64,000 bases of DNA from Kordia sp050633145 (GCF_050633145.1 NZ_JBOEFY010000005.1:1-64000), one strand, 5' to 3'; positions 49,625 to 59,451 are shown, numbered from the stretch's first letter. Program-made: numbers and translations. Notes: generated by a model not told the origin, from the letters alone.

Positions 49625-49706
49625 TTTTTATCTTTTTAGTTTATTATTAATTGTTCGTGTTTTACTGTGAACATACTTCCCAAAAAAAATACCATTCTTA
49701 CACAAG

Positions 49707-49731
49707 TGACAAGATGACATAAATTCTGTCA
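49707..49731 (-). promoter_or_regulatory. TGTCA/TGACA repeat cluster upstream of htpG
   Basis: On the minus strand a TGACA is followed by two TGTCA 8 bp apart (ttgacagaatttatgtcatc and cttgtcactt). The set is about 83-107 bp upstream of the htpG start. Confidence 0.45.
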
Positions 49732-49747
49732 AAAAGTGTGAAAAAGA

Positions 49748-49770
49748 AAACTCCGCCAAAAGCGGAGTTT
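49748..49770 (-). terminator. Terminator of the S9 peptidase gene
   Basis: aaactccgc/gcggagttt with a 5-nt loop; T-rich run downstream on the minus strand. Confidence 0.75.
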
Positions 49771-49852
49771 AATACCTGTTATCTATGAACGAAGTGATCT
49801 AAGAGTTTCTGCTACAGCAGAAACGAGTTTAACAGCAAAGCTGTCCAAAAAT

Positions 49853-52273
49853 CTATTTCGTCTTTTTATTTTTTACATGCAATTCTAACCAACGATCTTG
49901 TTCCCATAATAAGTGCATGATTGATTCTTTAGAACGATATCCATGACTTTCTTTCGGTAACATAACTAAACGTACAGGCGCGCCCATACCTTTTAAGGCA
50001 TTAAAATAACGTTCACTTTGTAGTGGATAGGTTCCTGAATTGTTGTCTGCTTCACCATGAATTAGTAACAAAGGTGTTTTCATTTTATCAGCATGCATAA
50101 AAGGTGACATGTTGTAATACACTTCAGGAGCTTCCCAATAATTGCGTTCTTCACTTTGAAATCCGTATGGAGTTAGAGTTCTGTTATATGCGCCACTTCG
50201 GGCAATTCCTGCTGCAAATAAATCGGAATGTGTTAGTAAGTTTGCTGTCATAAATGCACCATACGAATGCCCGCCAACTGCAACTTTAGTTCTGTCAATA
50301 TATCCAAGCTTATCAACCGCATCAATTGCTGCTTTTCCATTGGCGACTAATTGTTTGATAAATGTATCATTTGGTTCTTCGTTTCCTTCGCCCACAATTG
50401 GGAAAGAAGCATCATCTAAAACTACATAACCTCTAGTTACCCAATAAATAGGCGAGCCATAATATGGATATGTAAATTTATTAGCGTTTGCAGTTACTTG
50501 ACTAGCATTTTTCTTGTCTTTATATTCTCTAGGATATGCCCAAAGAATCATTGGATATTTTTTCCCTTCTTCAAAATTTGTCGGTAAGTACAACGTTCCC
50601 GAAAGATCCAATCCATCATCACGTTTATAGGTAATTATTTTTTTTGTTACATTTTGAATGCTTTCAAAAGGATTTTTAAAATTCGTTAATGGTACAGCCG
50701 TTTTATTCTTTTTTAAATTTTGAATGTAGTAATTAGGGTATTCATTTTTAGATTCTAACCTAATAAGAAAAGTTCCTTTCTTTAAGTCTAAAGCATCAAC
50801 GATATTTAACGTTTTTCCTACATAATCAGATTCGTAAATTCGCTTTGTTTTTAAGTTTTTTAGATTCAATTTGTCTACAAATGGCTTTCTTCCTTTTTTG
50901 CTGTAACCGTCACCAATTAAATACAGATTGTTTTTTTCAATATTCAATACATTTCTATTGTATTCATTTTTTGAAGTAACAAAATTTCCAGGATCGCTAT
51001 ATTTATCTTGATAACTTCTGTCAGAAATCATTTTTGGCGCAATTTTATTATTAGATGGGTTGAAAAGATATGTTTTTGTATTTCGTGTATTCCACCAATA
51101 ATCATACGCTATAGCAGTTGTGTTGTTTCCCCAATCCATTCCGCCAAAACGACCTATTGTTTTTAATAAAGAAGTTGCGTTTCCTGTAAATGGCGCTTCT
51201 AGCTGAAATACTTCATCTCTGTGTGAAACTTTTTTGGCAGGATCACCGCCATCTAATGCTTCTGCCCAATAAATAGTTGCAGGTTTGTCTGAACGCCAAG
51301 AAATGTTTCTGCGTCCTGTACGTGTTGACATAAACCCTTTTGGTAAATCTTCAATGAGCGGCACTTTTAATGCTTCGTATACTTCATTTCCGTTCAAATC
51401 ATAAATGATAGAAGAAAAAGGAAATCTTGAGTACGTTACTAAATATGAAAACGGTTTCTCAATTGTATTCAGCATGATAAACTCTCCATTTGGTGATAAT
51501 GACATGCCTTTATACATGTTTTGCGCCATCCAAAGTGTGTTTGTACCATTCAAATCGACTTTGTATAATTCTGAAGTAGCTAATTGCTCAAAGTTAAATT
51601 CGTCATTCTTATTTTTCAATAAATCTTGATAGGTTCTGTTTTGCGCTTTTACACCTTGCTCACTTACTGAAATTGTAGGTCCAGTAGGAACCGAAGTAGT
51701 AGTATTTATAAGCTCTTTTCTTTTAGAAGGTACTTTTTTTACAAGCAATGCATTGCTGTTTTTTAACCACATGTAGGAAGCTCCAATGTTGGCATTCAAA
51801 TTCGCGTCAGTTAGTTTTTTTGCAGATTTTGTGTTGAAATTAATTACCCATAATTCTACTCCAGTTGCAACAGTATTGGTAAGTGCGAGTTTATTTTCGT
51901 CTGGCGACCAACTAAAGTTAGAAAAACGTCCTTTTGTAGGCAATCCTGCTACAGCTTCTTCTTTGTTGGTACGACCAACTCTGATTAAAATTTCATTGTA
52001 ATATGTTTGTCGGCTGCCAATATTTGTTTTTGGATTGATACGTAAACCTGCTAGACGCAATTCTTTTTCAGAAAGTTCGGCAATGCTTTTAAAGTTGCTT
52101 CTATAGGCAAAATAAAATTTTTCACCTTTGTTATCCATACTCACTCTTGGAGCAAGTGGAGCATCAGCAAGTTCTAATATTTCTTCAGGCGGTTGTTGGT
52201 AGCCAATATTTTCTTGTGCTTTTAATCCAAAAAATGGAAGAAAAAGTAAAAATAGTAAAAAGGTGTTTTTCAT
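49853..52273 (-). CDS. S9 family (prolyl oligopeptidase-like) serine peptidase
   Basis: An 806-residue exported enzyme (signal peptide ending GLKAQ). Residues 50-540 form the beta-propeller; residues 550-800 are the alpha/beta hydrolase. The catalytic Ser is in VAVGGHSYGAFMTANLL, the Asp in LIHGEADNNSGTYPLQ and the His in MLPKESHGYRS. The sequence resembles the glutamyl-endopeptidase-like branch of S9 rather than dipeptidyl peptidase IV. It likely degrades peptides in the periplasm or at the surface. Confidence 0.92.
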   Translation of the reverse strand: MKNTFLLFLLFLPFFGLKAQENIGYQQPPEEILELADAPLAPRVSMDNKGEKFYFAYRSNFKSIAELSEKELRLAGLRINPKTNIGSRQTYYNEILIRVGRTNKEEAVAGLPTKGRFSNFSWSPDENKLALTNTVATGVELWVINFNTKSAKKLTDANLNANIGASYMWLKNSNALLVKKVPSKRKELINTTTSVPTGPTISVSEQGVKAQNRTYQDLLKNKNDEFNFEQLATSELYKVDLNGTNTLWMAQNMYKGMSLSPNGEFIMLNTIEKPFSYLVTYSRFPFSSIIYDLNGNEVYEALKVPLIEDLPKGFMSTRTGRRNISWRSDKPATIYWAEALDGGDPAKKVSHRDEVFQLEAPFTGNATSLLKTIGRFGGMDWGNNTTAIAYDYWWNTRNTKTYLFNPSNNKIAPKMISDRSYQDKYSDPGNFVTSKNEYNRNVLNIEKNNLYLIGDGYSKKGRKPFVDKLNLKNLKTKRIYESDYVGKTLNIVDALDLKKGTFLIRLESKNEYPNYYIQNLKKNKTAVPLTNFKNPFESIQNVTKKIITYKRDDGLDLSGTLYLPTNFEEGKKYPMILWAYPREYKDKKNASQVTANANKFTYPYYGSPIYWVTRGYVVLDDASFPIVGEGNEEPNDTFIKQLVANGKAAIDAVDKLGYIDRTKVAVGGHSYGAFMTANLLTHSDLFAAGIARSGAYNRTLTPYGFQSEERNYWEAPEVYYNMSPFMHADKMKTPLLLIHGEADNNSGTYPLQSERYFNALKGMGAPVRLVMLPKESHGYRSKESIMHLLWEQDRWLELHVKNKKTK

Positions 52274-52466
52274 AGTTATTCCTTGTATTTATGGTTGTAG
52301 GTGTATAAAACTATTTAAAATACTCGGAATTTTTATAAAAAATAACAGTTTTCTTGTAAGGATTTTAGAATATTCTCGATTTACTCTGTAATGATTAAGG
52401 ATAGAGACTGTTATCGAAAACGAATAATTCCTTAATCAATTGTTTATTTATTGGTTAGGTTGTTTT

Positions 52467-52500
52467 AAAGCACATTTATGTTTCATAGATGTGCTTTTTT
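52467..52500 (+). terminator. Orphan intrinsic terminator
   Basis: aaagcacat/atgtgcttt extended by tatg/cata through one G-T pair, loop ttt, followed by a T-run. Confidence 0.75.
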
Positions 52501-52545
52501 GCTTAACTACACGCGATTAAAGGTTAAGAAGTAATTATTAATGTG

Positions 52546-52553
52546 TAATTTTG
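52546..52553 (+). promoter_or_regulatory. -7 element of the KAS III gene
   Basis: TAATTTTG fits TAnnTTTG. A weak GTTA lies 19 bp upstream in place of TTG. Confidence 0.5.
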
Positions 52554-52622
52554 TATTCTGAATTTTTAAGAATTCGTAATTTATAAGACGTTTTCACACT
52601 AAAAAATAAAAGTCAATAATTT

Positions 52623-53639
52623 ATGTATACATCTAAAATTATAGGATTAGGACATTATGTTCCAGATAATGTGGTTACCAATGAAGATTTATCCAAAGTA
52701 ATGGATACAAATGATGCATGGATACAGGAACGTACAGGAATTAAAGAAAGAAGATTTGCCGTAAAAGGTACAGAAGATACAACTTCGGGTATGGGAATCA
52801 AAGCTGCAAGAGTAGCTATTGAACGTGCAGGAATTGATAAAGATGATATCGATTTTATCGTTTTTGCTACCTTAAGTCCCGATTATTATTTTCCAGGACC
52901 TGGTGTTATGGTACAAAAAGAATTAGACATTAAAACTGTCGGTGCACTTGATGTACGCAACCAATGTTCAGGGTTTGTGTATGCAATTTCTGTTGCAGAT
53001 CAATTTATTAAAACAGGAATGTATAAAAATGTTTTGGTAATTGGTTCAGAATTGCACTCACATGGTTTAGATATGACAACACGCGGAAGAGGTGTTTCTG
53101 TAATTTTTGGAGATGGAGCAGGAGCAGCCGTTTTAACACGAAGTGATGATAATAGTCGTGGAATTTTATCAACACATTTACATTCGCAAGGAGAACACGC
53201 TGAAGAACTTGCATTAACAGCACCAGGAATGGGAACACGTTGGGTAAATGATATTATTCACGATCATGAGAATGGTGTAGAAGACACTTCCTACTTTCCA
53301 CACATGAATGGACAATTTGTATTTAAAAATGCAGTTGTTCGTTTTAGTGAAGTTATTATGGAAGGTTTACACCAAAATGGCTTGAAAAAAGAAGACATTG
53401 ATATGTTAATTCCTCACCAAGCAAACTTACGAATTGCACAGTTTATCCAAAGAAAATTTGGTTTAGGAGACCATCAAGTGTATAATAATATTATGCGCTA
53501 CGGAAATACAACTGCAGCTTCAATTCCAATTGCATTGACAGAAGCATGGGAAGAAGGAAAAGTAAAAGAAGGAGATACGGTTGTATTAGCTGCTTTCGGA
53601 AGTGGATTTACTTGGGGAAGTGTAATTATAAAATGGTAA
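52623..53639 (+). CDS. 3-oxoacyl-ACP synthase III (KAS III) family protein
   Basis: A 338-residue thiolase-fold enzyme. The catalytic Cys115 is in DVRNQCSGFVYAIS, the His in MLIPHQANLRI and the Asn in RYGNTTAASIP. KAS III (FabH) condenses an acyl-CoA with malonyl-ACP to start fatty-acid synthesis; close relatives make other beta-keto products. It stands alone rather than in the fab cluster, so it may be a second, specialised KAS III. A terminator follows. Confidence 0.92.
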   Translation: MYTSKIIGLGHYVPDNVVTNEDLSKVMDTNDAWIQERTGIKERRFAVKGTEDTTSGMGIKAARVAIERAGIDKDDIDFIVFATLSPDYYFPGPGVMVQKELDIKTVGALDVRNQCSGFVYAISVADQFIKTGMYKNVLVIGSELHSHGLDMTTRGRGVSVIFGDGAGAAVLTRSDDNSRGILSTHLHSQGEHAEELALTAPGMGTRWVNDIIHDHENGVEDTSYFPHMNGQFVFKNAVVRFSEVIMEGLHQNGLKKEDIDMLIPHQANLRIAQFIQRKFGLGDHQVYNNIMRYGNTTAASIPIALTEAWEEGKVKEGDTVVLAAFGSGFTWGSVIIKW

Positions 53640-53668
53640 TATAATAACAAGAAAACTATATAGAAAAT

Positions 53669-53702
53669 AAAATCCCAAGTGCTAACGCGCTTGGGATTTT
53701 TT
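53669..53702 (+). terminator. Terminator of the KAS III gene
   Basis: aaaatcccaag/cttgggatttt with a 10-nt loop and T-run. Confidence 0.88.
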
Positions 53703-54044
53703 CTTAGATAGAATATCTAGTATACCTTATTAGTAATTAATGGGTGTCTTTATAGAGTGCTAAATTCGAGTAATTAACCTAAATAACAATACAGTATACT
53801 TCAATTAGAATACAAAATTGGTTGTTTTTTTTCAAATATGATTACTCCTTGATGTAATTTTAACAGTTTTTTTGTTAAAACACCTTACTTTACGGATTAA
53901 GAGTATGTTAGATGATCTTTAAAAACAGAAAACCTTAGTTGTGCACAACTAAGGTTTTCATTTATTAATAACATTCAATTAACACTAACCATCAATAATA
54001 ATTGAAGTTATTAACTTGTTATATGTTCTAATTAAATGTAGTTT
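53703..54044. other. 342-bp gap between convergent genes
   Basis: Holds the 30-bp perfect palindrome at 53929-53958 and otherwise AT-rich sequence without a gene. Confidence 0.55.
53929..53958. terminator. 30-bp perfect palindrome, probable terminator of the outer-membrane barrel gene
   Basis: aaaaccttagttgtg and cacaactaaggtttt are perfect complements with no spacer. T-rich sequence follows on the minus strand. It could also be a protein-binding site. Confidence 0.6.
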
Positions 54045-56513
54045 TTATAAGAATCCGCCGCTTCCAGACTTTTCGTCGTTATCACGTCTCTTACGAGATT
54101 TTGCTCTGTATTTTCTACCTCCAAAACGGTATGAAATGCTAACGTTTACAGTGTTACTTTCCCATCTAAATCCTCCTTCTTGACGGAAAGGTCTTTGGCC
54201 GTCAAAACCAAATTCCATGGTGTTGAAAATATCATTATAGTTAACACTTAACGTTCCGTTTCCTTGTGCAAAAGAGTAACGTGCTCCAATATTTACAAAA
54301 TACATTGGTTGCATTTCAAATTGTAATCCTTGTACACTACCTCTGTAGAAACCAAAAGCAGATAAGTTTAATTTTTTAGTTACTCTAAAGTTGTTAAACA
54401 TTCTAAAGTTCCAAGCTGCGTTATCAACTTCTAGCGTTTCACGAATAATATTGTCAGTAGTTGCTACATCGGTTGGTGCATTCAATGATTCTGTAATTCC
54501 TTTCTGTTTTTGTGAAAAGAAATCAAAACTTGTATTGAAACTCCACCAGCTAGTTGGTCTAAAATTACTTGAAATTTCTACTCCATAAGCAGATGTATTG
54601 TCAAAGTTGTCATGTGTTAAAATTAATCTGTTAATGTCAGTACGATCTACAAAAACAGCTCTGTTTATTTCATCCTCAATAAGTCTATAAAAAACACCTC
54701 CAGTAATAGTTCCTTTGTTTCCAAGTTTTCTAGTGTAATTTGCTTCCATAGAGTTTGTAAACTGTGGCTTTAAGTTGATATTTCCAAAAGAAGAGATCAA
54801 CGGAGTACTCCATTCTCTAATTGGATTTACTTGCCCAATTCCTGGTCTGTCTACACGACGACTATAACTAATTTGGTATGAATTTTTTTCAGATGCAGTA
54901 TATGTGAAAAATGCAGATGGATAAAACTCAACGTAATCGTTTTCAAAAACAATATCAGTTACATCTGTAGTTGCAATTTCTCTGGATAATGCATTGGCGT
55001 CAACTTGAACACTTTCTGCTCTAACACCAACTTGGTATGACCATTTTTCAAATTGCTTTCCGTATGTTCCATACAATGAGTAAATATCTCTACTGTAGTT
55101 AAAATCAGTACTTGGTGTTCTACGGAAGTTCCCTAATTCGTCAAAAGAAAATCCAGTAGATTTATAATCAATACCAGAGTTAAACAAACGTGCTTCTGCT
55201 CCAAGTTCTAACTTCGCTTTGTTTTGCATTGGGCGAACATAATCTAAGTTAATTGTAGTACGATCTCTGTCTGTTTCTGTATCGTCAACATAATCAGGGA
55301 ATATATTTGCTCCAGAAAATACAAAATCAAAACTATCAGTTGCATCAAAAACATTATAATCTACTTCCAATTCAATGTTATGTCCTTCATCATTAATATC
55401 ATACTTATAGTTAAAGTTATATTGAGAAGCAAGATTTTCATTTTTTGCTAAAAAGTCTTGAAAAGTATTAAACTGTGGATCATTATTGAAAAATACATTT
55501 GTAACACCATCATTCTTACTATCAGAAATATTTTGATTTGTAAAGAAAGAAACGGTATTCTTTTCGTTTAAGTAAATATCAAGTCCAACTTTAAATAAGT
55601 GCGTTTTTTGATTGTCTAAAAAACTAAATATTTGTTCAGAATTTTCATCTGGACGGAAGATATTTCCATCATTTGCATTTTTAGAAATATTATTTGAGTA
55701 GTTTCCGAAAACATTAAACTTTCCATTACGATAGTTCATGTCAAGAGCACTATTAAATTTAGCTTCACGCTCACGTGTTAAACCGATATTTACGTTTCCA
55801 TTAAATCCAATATTTACATTTTTACGCAATACAATATTGATAATTCCACTCATTCCTTCAGGATTGTACTTTGCAGAAGGATTTGTAATTAATTCAATTT
55901 TTTTGATCGAATTTGAAGGCAACTGCTTTAATAATTGTGCAGTAGGAATGTTTGAAAGTTTTCCGTCAACCATAACACGTACGTTCTGGTTTCCACGCAA
56001 GCTAATAGCTCCAGTTTGCTGATCTACATTTACAGAAGGTAAGTTGTTCATAATGTCAGAAGCTGTTGGCCCGGCAGTAACCAGGTCTTTTCCAACAGTA
56101 ATAACTTTCCTGTCTACTTTCTGTTCAATCGTAGTTCGTTCTGCAACTACTTCAACTTCATTAAGTGTTGTAGCACTTTCTGCAAGTGAAATAGTTCCGA
56201 ATTCTACTACTTTATTGTCGTTTGAAATTGTAATATCTTTTGAAATTGTTTCGTAACCGATAAATTGAATATCTACGATTAAAGCTCCGGCAGGAATCTT
56301 TTCAATTTTAAAATTTCCATTGTCATCTGAAATTGCTCCAGTAATTACTTTACTGTCTGCTTTCGATTTAATAACAATTGTTGCATAAGGAATTGCTTCG
56401 CTAGTAGTAGCGTCAATTACTTTTCCTTTAATAGTTCCGATTTTGGGGGCTGGATTTTGAGCATGTAAAGCAAAGCCTAGCATTACCATGCACAGTGTGA
56501 ATAGTTTTTTCAT
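54045..56513 (-). CDS. TonB-dependent-type outer membrane beta-barrel protein
   Basis: An 822-residue protein with a signal peptide (LFTLCMVMLGFALHAQ). Residues 25-110 form a CarboxypepD_reg-like domain (IKGKVIDATTSEAIPYATIV). Residues 130-215 form a plug (VITVGKDLVTAGPTASDIMN; RGNQNVRVMVDGKLSNIPTA; LITNPSAKYNPEGMSGIINI). The rest is a large beta-barrel (OMP_b-brl_3 type) ending in YRFGGRKYRAKSR. Proteins of this group lack a SusD partner and take up unknown ligands or play structural roles. The C-terminal basic and Gly-rich tail (RRDNDEKSGSGGFL) is unusual. Confidence 0.88.
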   Translation of the reverse strand: MKKLFTLCMVMLGFALHAQNPAPKIGTIKGKVIDATTSEAIPYATIVIKSKADSKVITGAISDDNGNFKIEKIPAGALIVDIQFIGYETISKDITISNDNKVVEFGTISLAESATTLNEVEVVAERTTIEQKVDRKVITVGKDLVTAGPTASDIMNNLPSVNVDQQTGAISLRGNQNVRVMVDGKLSNIPTAQLLKQLPSNSIKKIELITNPSAKYNPEGMSGIINIVLRKNVNIGFNGNVNIGLTREREAKFNSALDMNYRNGKFNVFGNYSNNISKNANDGNIFRPDENSEQIFSFLDNQKTHLFKVGLDIYLNEKNTVSFFTNQNISDSKNDGVTNVFFNNDPQFNTFQDFLAKNENLASQYNFNYKYDINDEGHNIELEVDYNVFDATDSFDFVFSGANIFPDYVDDTETDRDRTTINLDYVRPMQNKAKLELGAEARLFNSGIDYKSTGFSFDELGNFRRTPSTDFNYSRDIYSLYGTYGKQFEKWSYQVGVRAESVQVDANALSREIATTDVTDIVFENDYVEFYPSAFFTYTASEKNSYQISYSRRVDRPGIGQVNPIREWSTPLISSFGNINLKPQFTNSMEANYTRKLGNKGTITGGVFYRLIEDEINRAVFVDRTDINRLILTHDNFDNTSAYGVEISSNFRPTSWWSFNTSFDFFSQKQKGITESLNAPTDVATTDNIIRETLEVDNAAWNFRMFNNFRVTKKLNLSAFGFYRGSVQGLQFEMQPMYFVNIGARYSFAQGNGTLSVNYNDIFNTMEFGFDGQRPFRQEGGFRWESNTVNVSISYRFGGRKYRAKSRKRRDNDEKSGSGGFL

Positions 56514-56659
56514 CTAATTAGTTCGTTTTTTTTGTTGTTGATGATGAATCCATACTTTTGGAATCATGCATACTTGACGAAGTAATTCCTATTGTGTTAC
56601 GAGCTTTAACAACTTTTAACATATTTTAACAAATAAGGTCGTTACACATCAAAAATCAC

Positions 56660-56667
56660 TAAATTTG
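56660..56667 (+). promoter_or_regulatory. -7 element of the CoA-binding protein gene
   Basis: TAAATTTG fits TAnnTTTG perfectly, 55 nt before the TTG start. Confidence 0.45.
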
Positions 56668-56722
56668 TAGCCTCATTACCAGTGAGCAATATCCAAATCG
56701 TAAACCTAAATATCGTAATCTA

Positions 56723-57079
56723 TTGAAAACATTAGTGTTGGGCGCTTCTATGAAGTCGCATCGCTTTTCTCATAAAGCCGTAAATAAATTAGTTGCAAAG
56801 GGACATGAAGTTGTAGCTTTTGGACTAAAAGAAGGAGAAATTAATGGCGTTACCATCGATACCGAATTAGTACAATACAAAGACATTCATACAGTTACCT
56901 TGTATTTGAATCCTACTGTACAGCCTGAATATTATGACTATATACTTTCGTTACAACCTAAACGTGTAATTTTTAATCCAGGCACAGAAAATTCAGAATT
57001 TTGTACAACATTACATGAAAAAGATATAAAATGCGAAGTTGCATGCACCTTAGTCATGTTGGCGTCGAATACATATTAA
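56723..57079 (+). CDS. CoA-binding (Rossmann) protein with TTG start
   Basis: A 118-residue protein of the CoA_binding_2 family. The start is TTG: only this start includes the conserved first strand and loop KTLVLGASMKSHRFSHKAVN; the first ATG would cut it away. The rest follows the family (LVAKGHEVVAFGLKEGEING; YYDYILSLQPKRVIFNPGTE; CEVACTLVMLAS). The family binds CoA or a similar ligand; the role is unknown. Its 3' end overlaps the convergent symporter gene by 30 bp. Confidence 0.88.
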   Translation: MKTLVLGASMKSHRFSHKAVNKLVAKGHEVVAFGLKEGEINGVTIDTELVQYKDIHTVTLYLNPTVQPEYYDYILSLQPKRVIFNPGTENSEFCTTLHEKDIKCEVACTLVMLASNTY

Positions 57080-58567
57080 ACCAATAAAAGTTAGCAATCC
57101 GTTAATTGGTAATAATTCGTACCCAAACTGATAATACATTTTACTCGATAGTTTTGTAGCTTCCACTAGATTGGTAACATCTTCGGTGAAGTAAACATAG
57201 TATGTTCCAAAATTAGCCAATACATACGTTAAGCAGATAGAAACTAAAGTGACAATCCAAACGTGTTTGTCAATTACTTTGTATTTGGTGAAAATTCCAA
57301 AGGCAAACAAACCTAATAATGGTCCGTATGTGTAGCCAGCAATTACTAGAATGCTATTAATTACATTATCGTTATTTAATAATTTAAAAATAATTACCAC
57401 AACAATCAATACAACAGACATTCCAACATGTACAAATTGACGTGTTCGTTTTTGTGTATGTTCAGGTTTCTTTTCAATGCCTAAAAAATCAACAGAAAAC
57501 GAAGTGGTCAATGAAGTCAAAGCAGAATCGGCGCTAGAATATGCTGCGGCAATCAATCCTAACAAAAAGACAATTGCTAACGAAAGTCCCAATCCGCCTT
57601 TGAGCGCAACTTCTGGAAACAATAAATCAGTTTTTGGTTTTTCATTCATCAAAGGAACATCAATACTGTGTTTAGCTGCGTACATATAAATCAAAGCTCC
57701 TAAAAGTAAAAAGACAAAGTTTACAACGATCAAAACAACACTAAAAGAAACCATGTTTTTTTGCGCATCGCCCAAACTTTTACAGGTTAAATTCTTTTGC
57801 ATCATATCTTGATCGAGTCCTGTCATACACACTGCAATAAACAATCCGCCAAGGAAAGATTTTACAAAATAATTCTTTGCCATGACATCGTCGGTAAACC
57901 ATATTTGACTGTATTCTTTTAGTGTGTCTGAATTGAAAAATTCGCCAAAACTTAGATCCAAATCACCTAAAATTAGATAAATAGCTACTCCAACGGCAAC
58001 AAGCATAAACAGTGTTTGTAGTGTGTCTGTCCATACAATCGTTTTAATTCCACCACGAAATGTGTATAGCCAAATCAATATAACGGAAAGTGTAACTGTA
58101 ACGGCAAAATGAATTTCGTATGCATCAAACACATAACGTTGTAAGACAATCGCAACTAAATACAATCTAAAAGAAGCACCAAGAATTCTAGAAATCAAAA
58201 AGAAAAAAGCACCTGTTTTATAGCTCACCACGCCAAAACGATCTTCCAAATACTGATAAATCGACGTCACATTTAAGCGATAATAAATAGGCATCAATAC
58301 ATAGGCAATAATAAAATAACCGACCAAATAGCCAAATACAACTTGCATATAGCTAAAATTTGAAGCTTCAACCCAACCTGGTACAGAAATAAACGTAACA
58401 CCCGAAAGTGAAGCGCCAATCATTCCAAAAGCTACCACATACCAAGGTGATTTTCGAGACGCTTTAAAAAACGTTTCGTTGCTGTCGTCTTTTCCTGTGA
58501 AATAAGAGATTAAAATTAAAACGCCAAAATATCCGGCAATCAGTAGTAAAATGTGAATTGGCTGCAT
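57050..58567 (-). CDS. Sodium:solute symporter (SSS family)
   Basis: A 505-residue transporter with about 13 transmembrane helices. Family signs are GMIGASLSGVTFISVPGWVE in the first helices, YRLNVTSIYQYLEDRFG, RIGAS-like ISRILGASFRLYL and the sodium-binding region FLLGLIAAAYSSADSALTSL. SSS carriers couple sodium entry to uptake of sugars, amino acids, sialic acid and the like; the substrate is unclear. Convergent with the CoA-binding gene, overlapping it by 30 bp. Confidence 0.92.
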   Translation of the reverse strand: MQPIHILLLIAGYFGVLILISYFTGKDDSNETFFKASRKSPWYVVAFGMIGASLSGVTFISVPGWVEASNFSYMQVVFGYLVGYFIIAYVLMPIYYRLNVTSIYQYLEDRFGVVSYKTGAFFFLISRILGASFRLYLVAIVLQRYVFDAYEIHFAVTVTLSVILIWLYTFRGGIKTIVWTDTLQTLFMLVAVGVAIYLILGDLDLSFGEFFNSDTLKEYSQIWFTDDVMAKNYFVKSFLGGLFIAVCMTGLDQDMMQKNLTCKSLGDAQKNMVSFSVVLIVVNFVFLLLGALIYMYAAKHSIDVPLMNEKPKTDLLFPEVALKGGLGLSLAIVFLLGLIAAAYSSADSALTSLTTSFSVDFLGIEKKPEHTQKRTRQFVHVGMSVVLIVVVIIFKLLNNDNVINSILVIAGYTYGPLLGLFAFGIFTKYKVIDKHVWIVTLVSICLTYVLANFGTYYVYFTEDVTNLVEATKLSSKMYYQFGYELLPINGLLTFIGLICIRRQHD

Positions 58568-58808
58568 CTATGTAATTTTTCTGTATTGCAAAATACAAAC
58601 TTCTAATTCATAAACGAATTATTTATGATTTTTGATTGAAAGTTTCAGAATGTCAGTTTGAGCACAGTTGAGAACAACTAGAAAATTCTACAGTTTATAA
58701 GCTTTGTGAAATCTCAGTTTCGAATTCAATTTCAATTTCGAGATGACGTGATGATATTAGAAGATGCAAGAATTCAAATTCAATTTCGATTTCAAGTTCA
58801 AAAAAGTG

Positions 58809-58816
58809 TAAATTTG
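58809..58816 (+). promoter_or_regulatory. -7 element almost touching the recR start
   Basis: TAAATTTG is a perfect match and ends only 4 nt before the ATG of recR, so the transcript would have almost no leader. Confidence 0.55.
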
Positions 58817-58820
58817 CCAA

Positions 58821-59441
58821 ATGGAATTCTCCTCAAAACTCTTAGAAAACGCTGTTAACGAAATTTCGCAATTGCCAGGAATCGGAAAACGTACGGCATT
58901 GCGGTTGGTATTACATTTATTACGCCAGCCAGAAAGTCAGACCTTGCATTTGGCAACAGCTTTGCAAGACTTGCGTACAGAAATTAAACATTGTAAAAGT
59001 TGTCATAATATTTCAGATGTAGAAATCTGTGATATCTGTAAAAATGGCAATCGCCAGCAAGAAATTATCTGTGTTGTAGAAGACATTCGTGATGTCATGG
59101 CAATTGAAAGTACAGCGCAATACAAAGGCTTATATCATGTTTTGGGTGGAAAAATTTCTCCCTTAGACGGAATTGGTCCGCACAATTTAACCATTGGGAG
59201 TTTGGTAGAAAAAGTGCAAGCAGGAAAAGTAAAGGAAATTATTTTTGCACTAAGTTCAACGATGGAAGGCGATACAACGAACTTCTACATCTATAAGCAA
59301 ATAGAGAAATACGAAATAAAAACATCTACTATTGCACGTGGAATTTCGGTGGGTGACGAATTAGAATATGCAGATGAGGTGACTCTAGGAAGAAGCATCA
59401 TCAACAGAGTTCCGTTTGAAAACTCTCTGAAAAGCTCTTAA
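58821..59441 (+). CDS. recR: Recombination mediator protein RecR
   Basis: A 206-residue protein that helps RecF and RecO load RecA on single-stranded DNA. The helix-hairpin-helix is LPGIGKRTALRLVLHLLR. The zinc finger is HCKSCHNISDVEICDICKNG. The Toprim part starts ICVVEDIRDVMAIE and includes IGSLVEKVQAGKVKEIIFAL; the end is RGISVGDELEYADEVTLGRS. Full length. A glycosyltransferase gene follows 10 bp later. Confidence 0.96.
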   Translation: MEFSSKLLENAVNEISQLPGIGKRTALRLVLHLLRQPESQTLHLATALQDLRTEIKHCKSCHNISDVEICDICKNGNRQQEIICVVEDIRDVMAIESTAQYKGLYHVLGGKISPLDGIGPHNLTIGSLVEKVQAGKVKEIIFALSSTMEGDTTNFYIYKQIEKYEIKTSTIARGISVGDELEYADEVTLGRSIINRVPFENSLKSS

Positions 59442-59451
59442 TTATAAATAG

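Larger units (their letters stand above)
52274..52622. other. 349-bp gap with an orphan plus-strand terminator
   Basis: Between the divergent S9 and KAS III genes there is an intrinsic terminator for the plus strand (52467-52500) although no plus-strand gene lies upstream. A short RNA from about 52350 to 52500 is possible. The -7 element of the KAS III gene is at 52546-52553. Confidence 0.45.
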
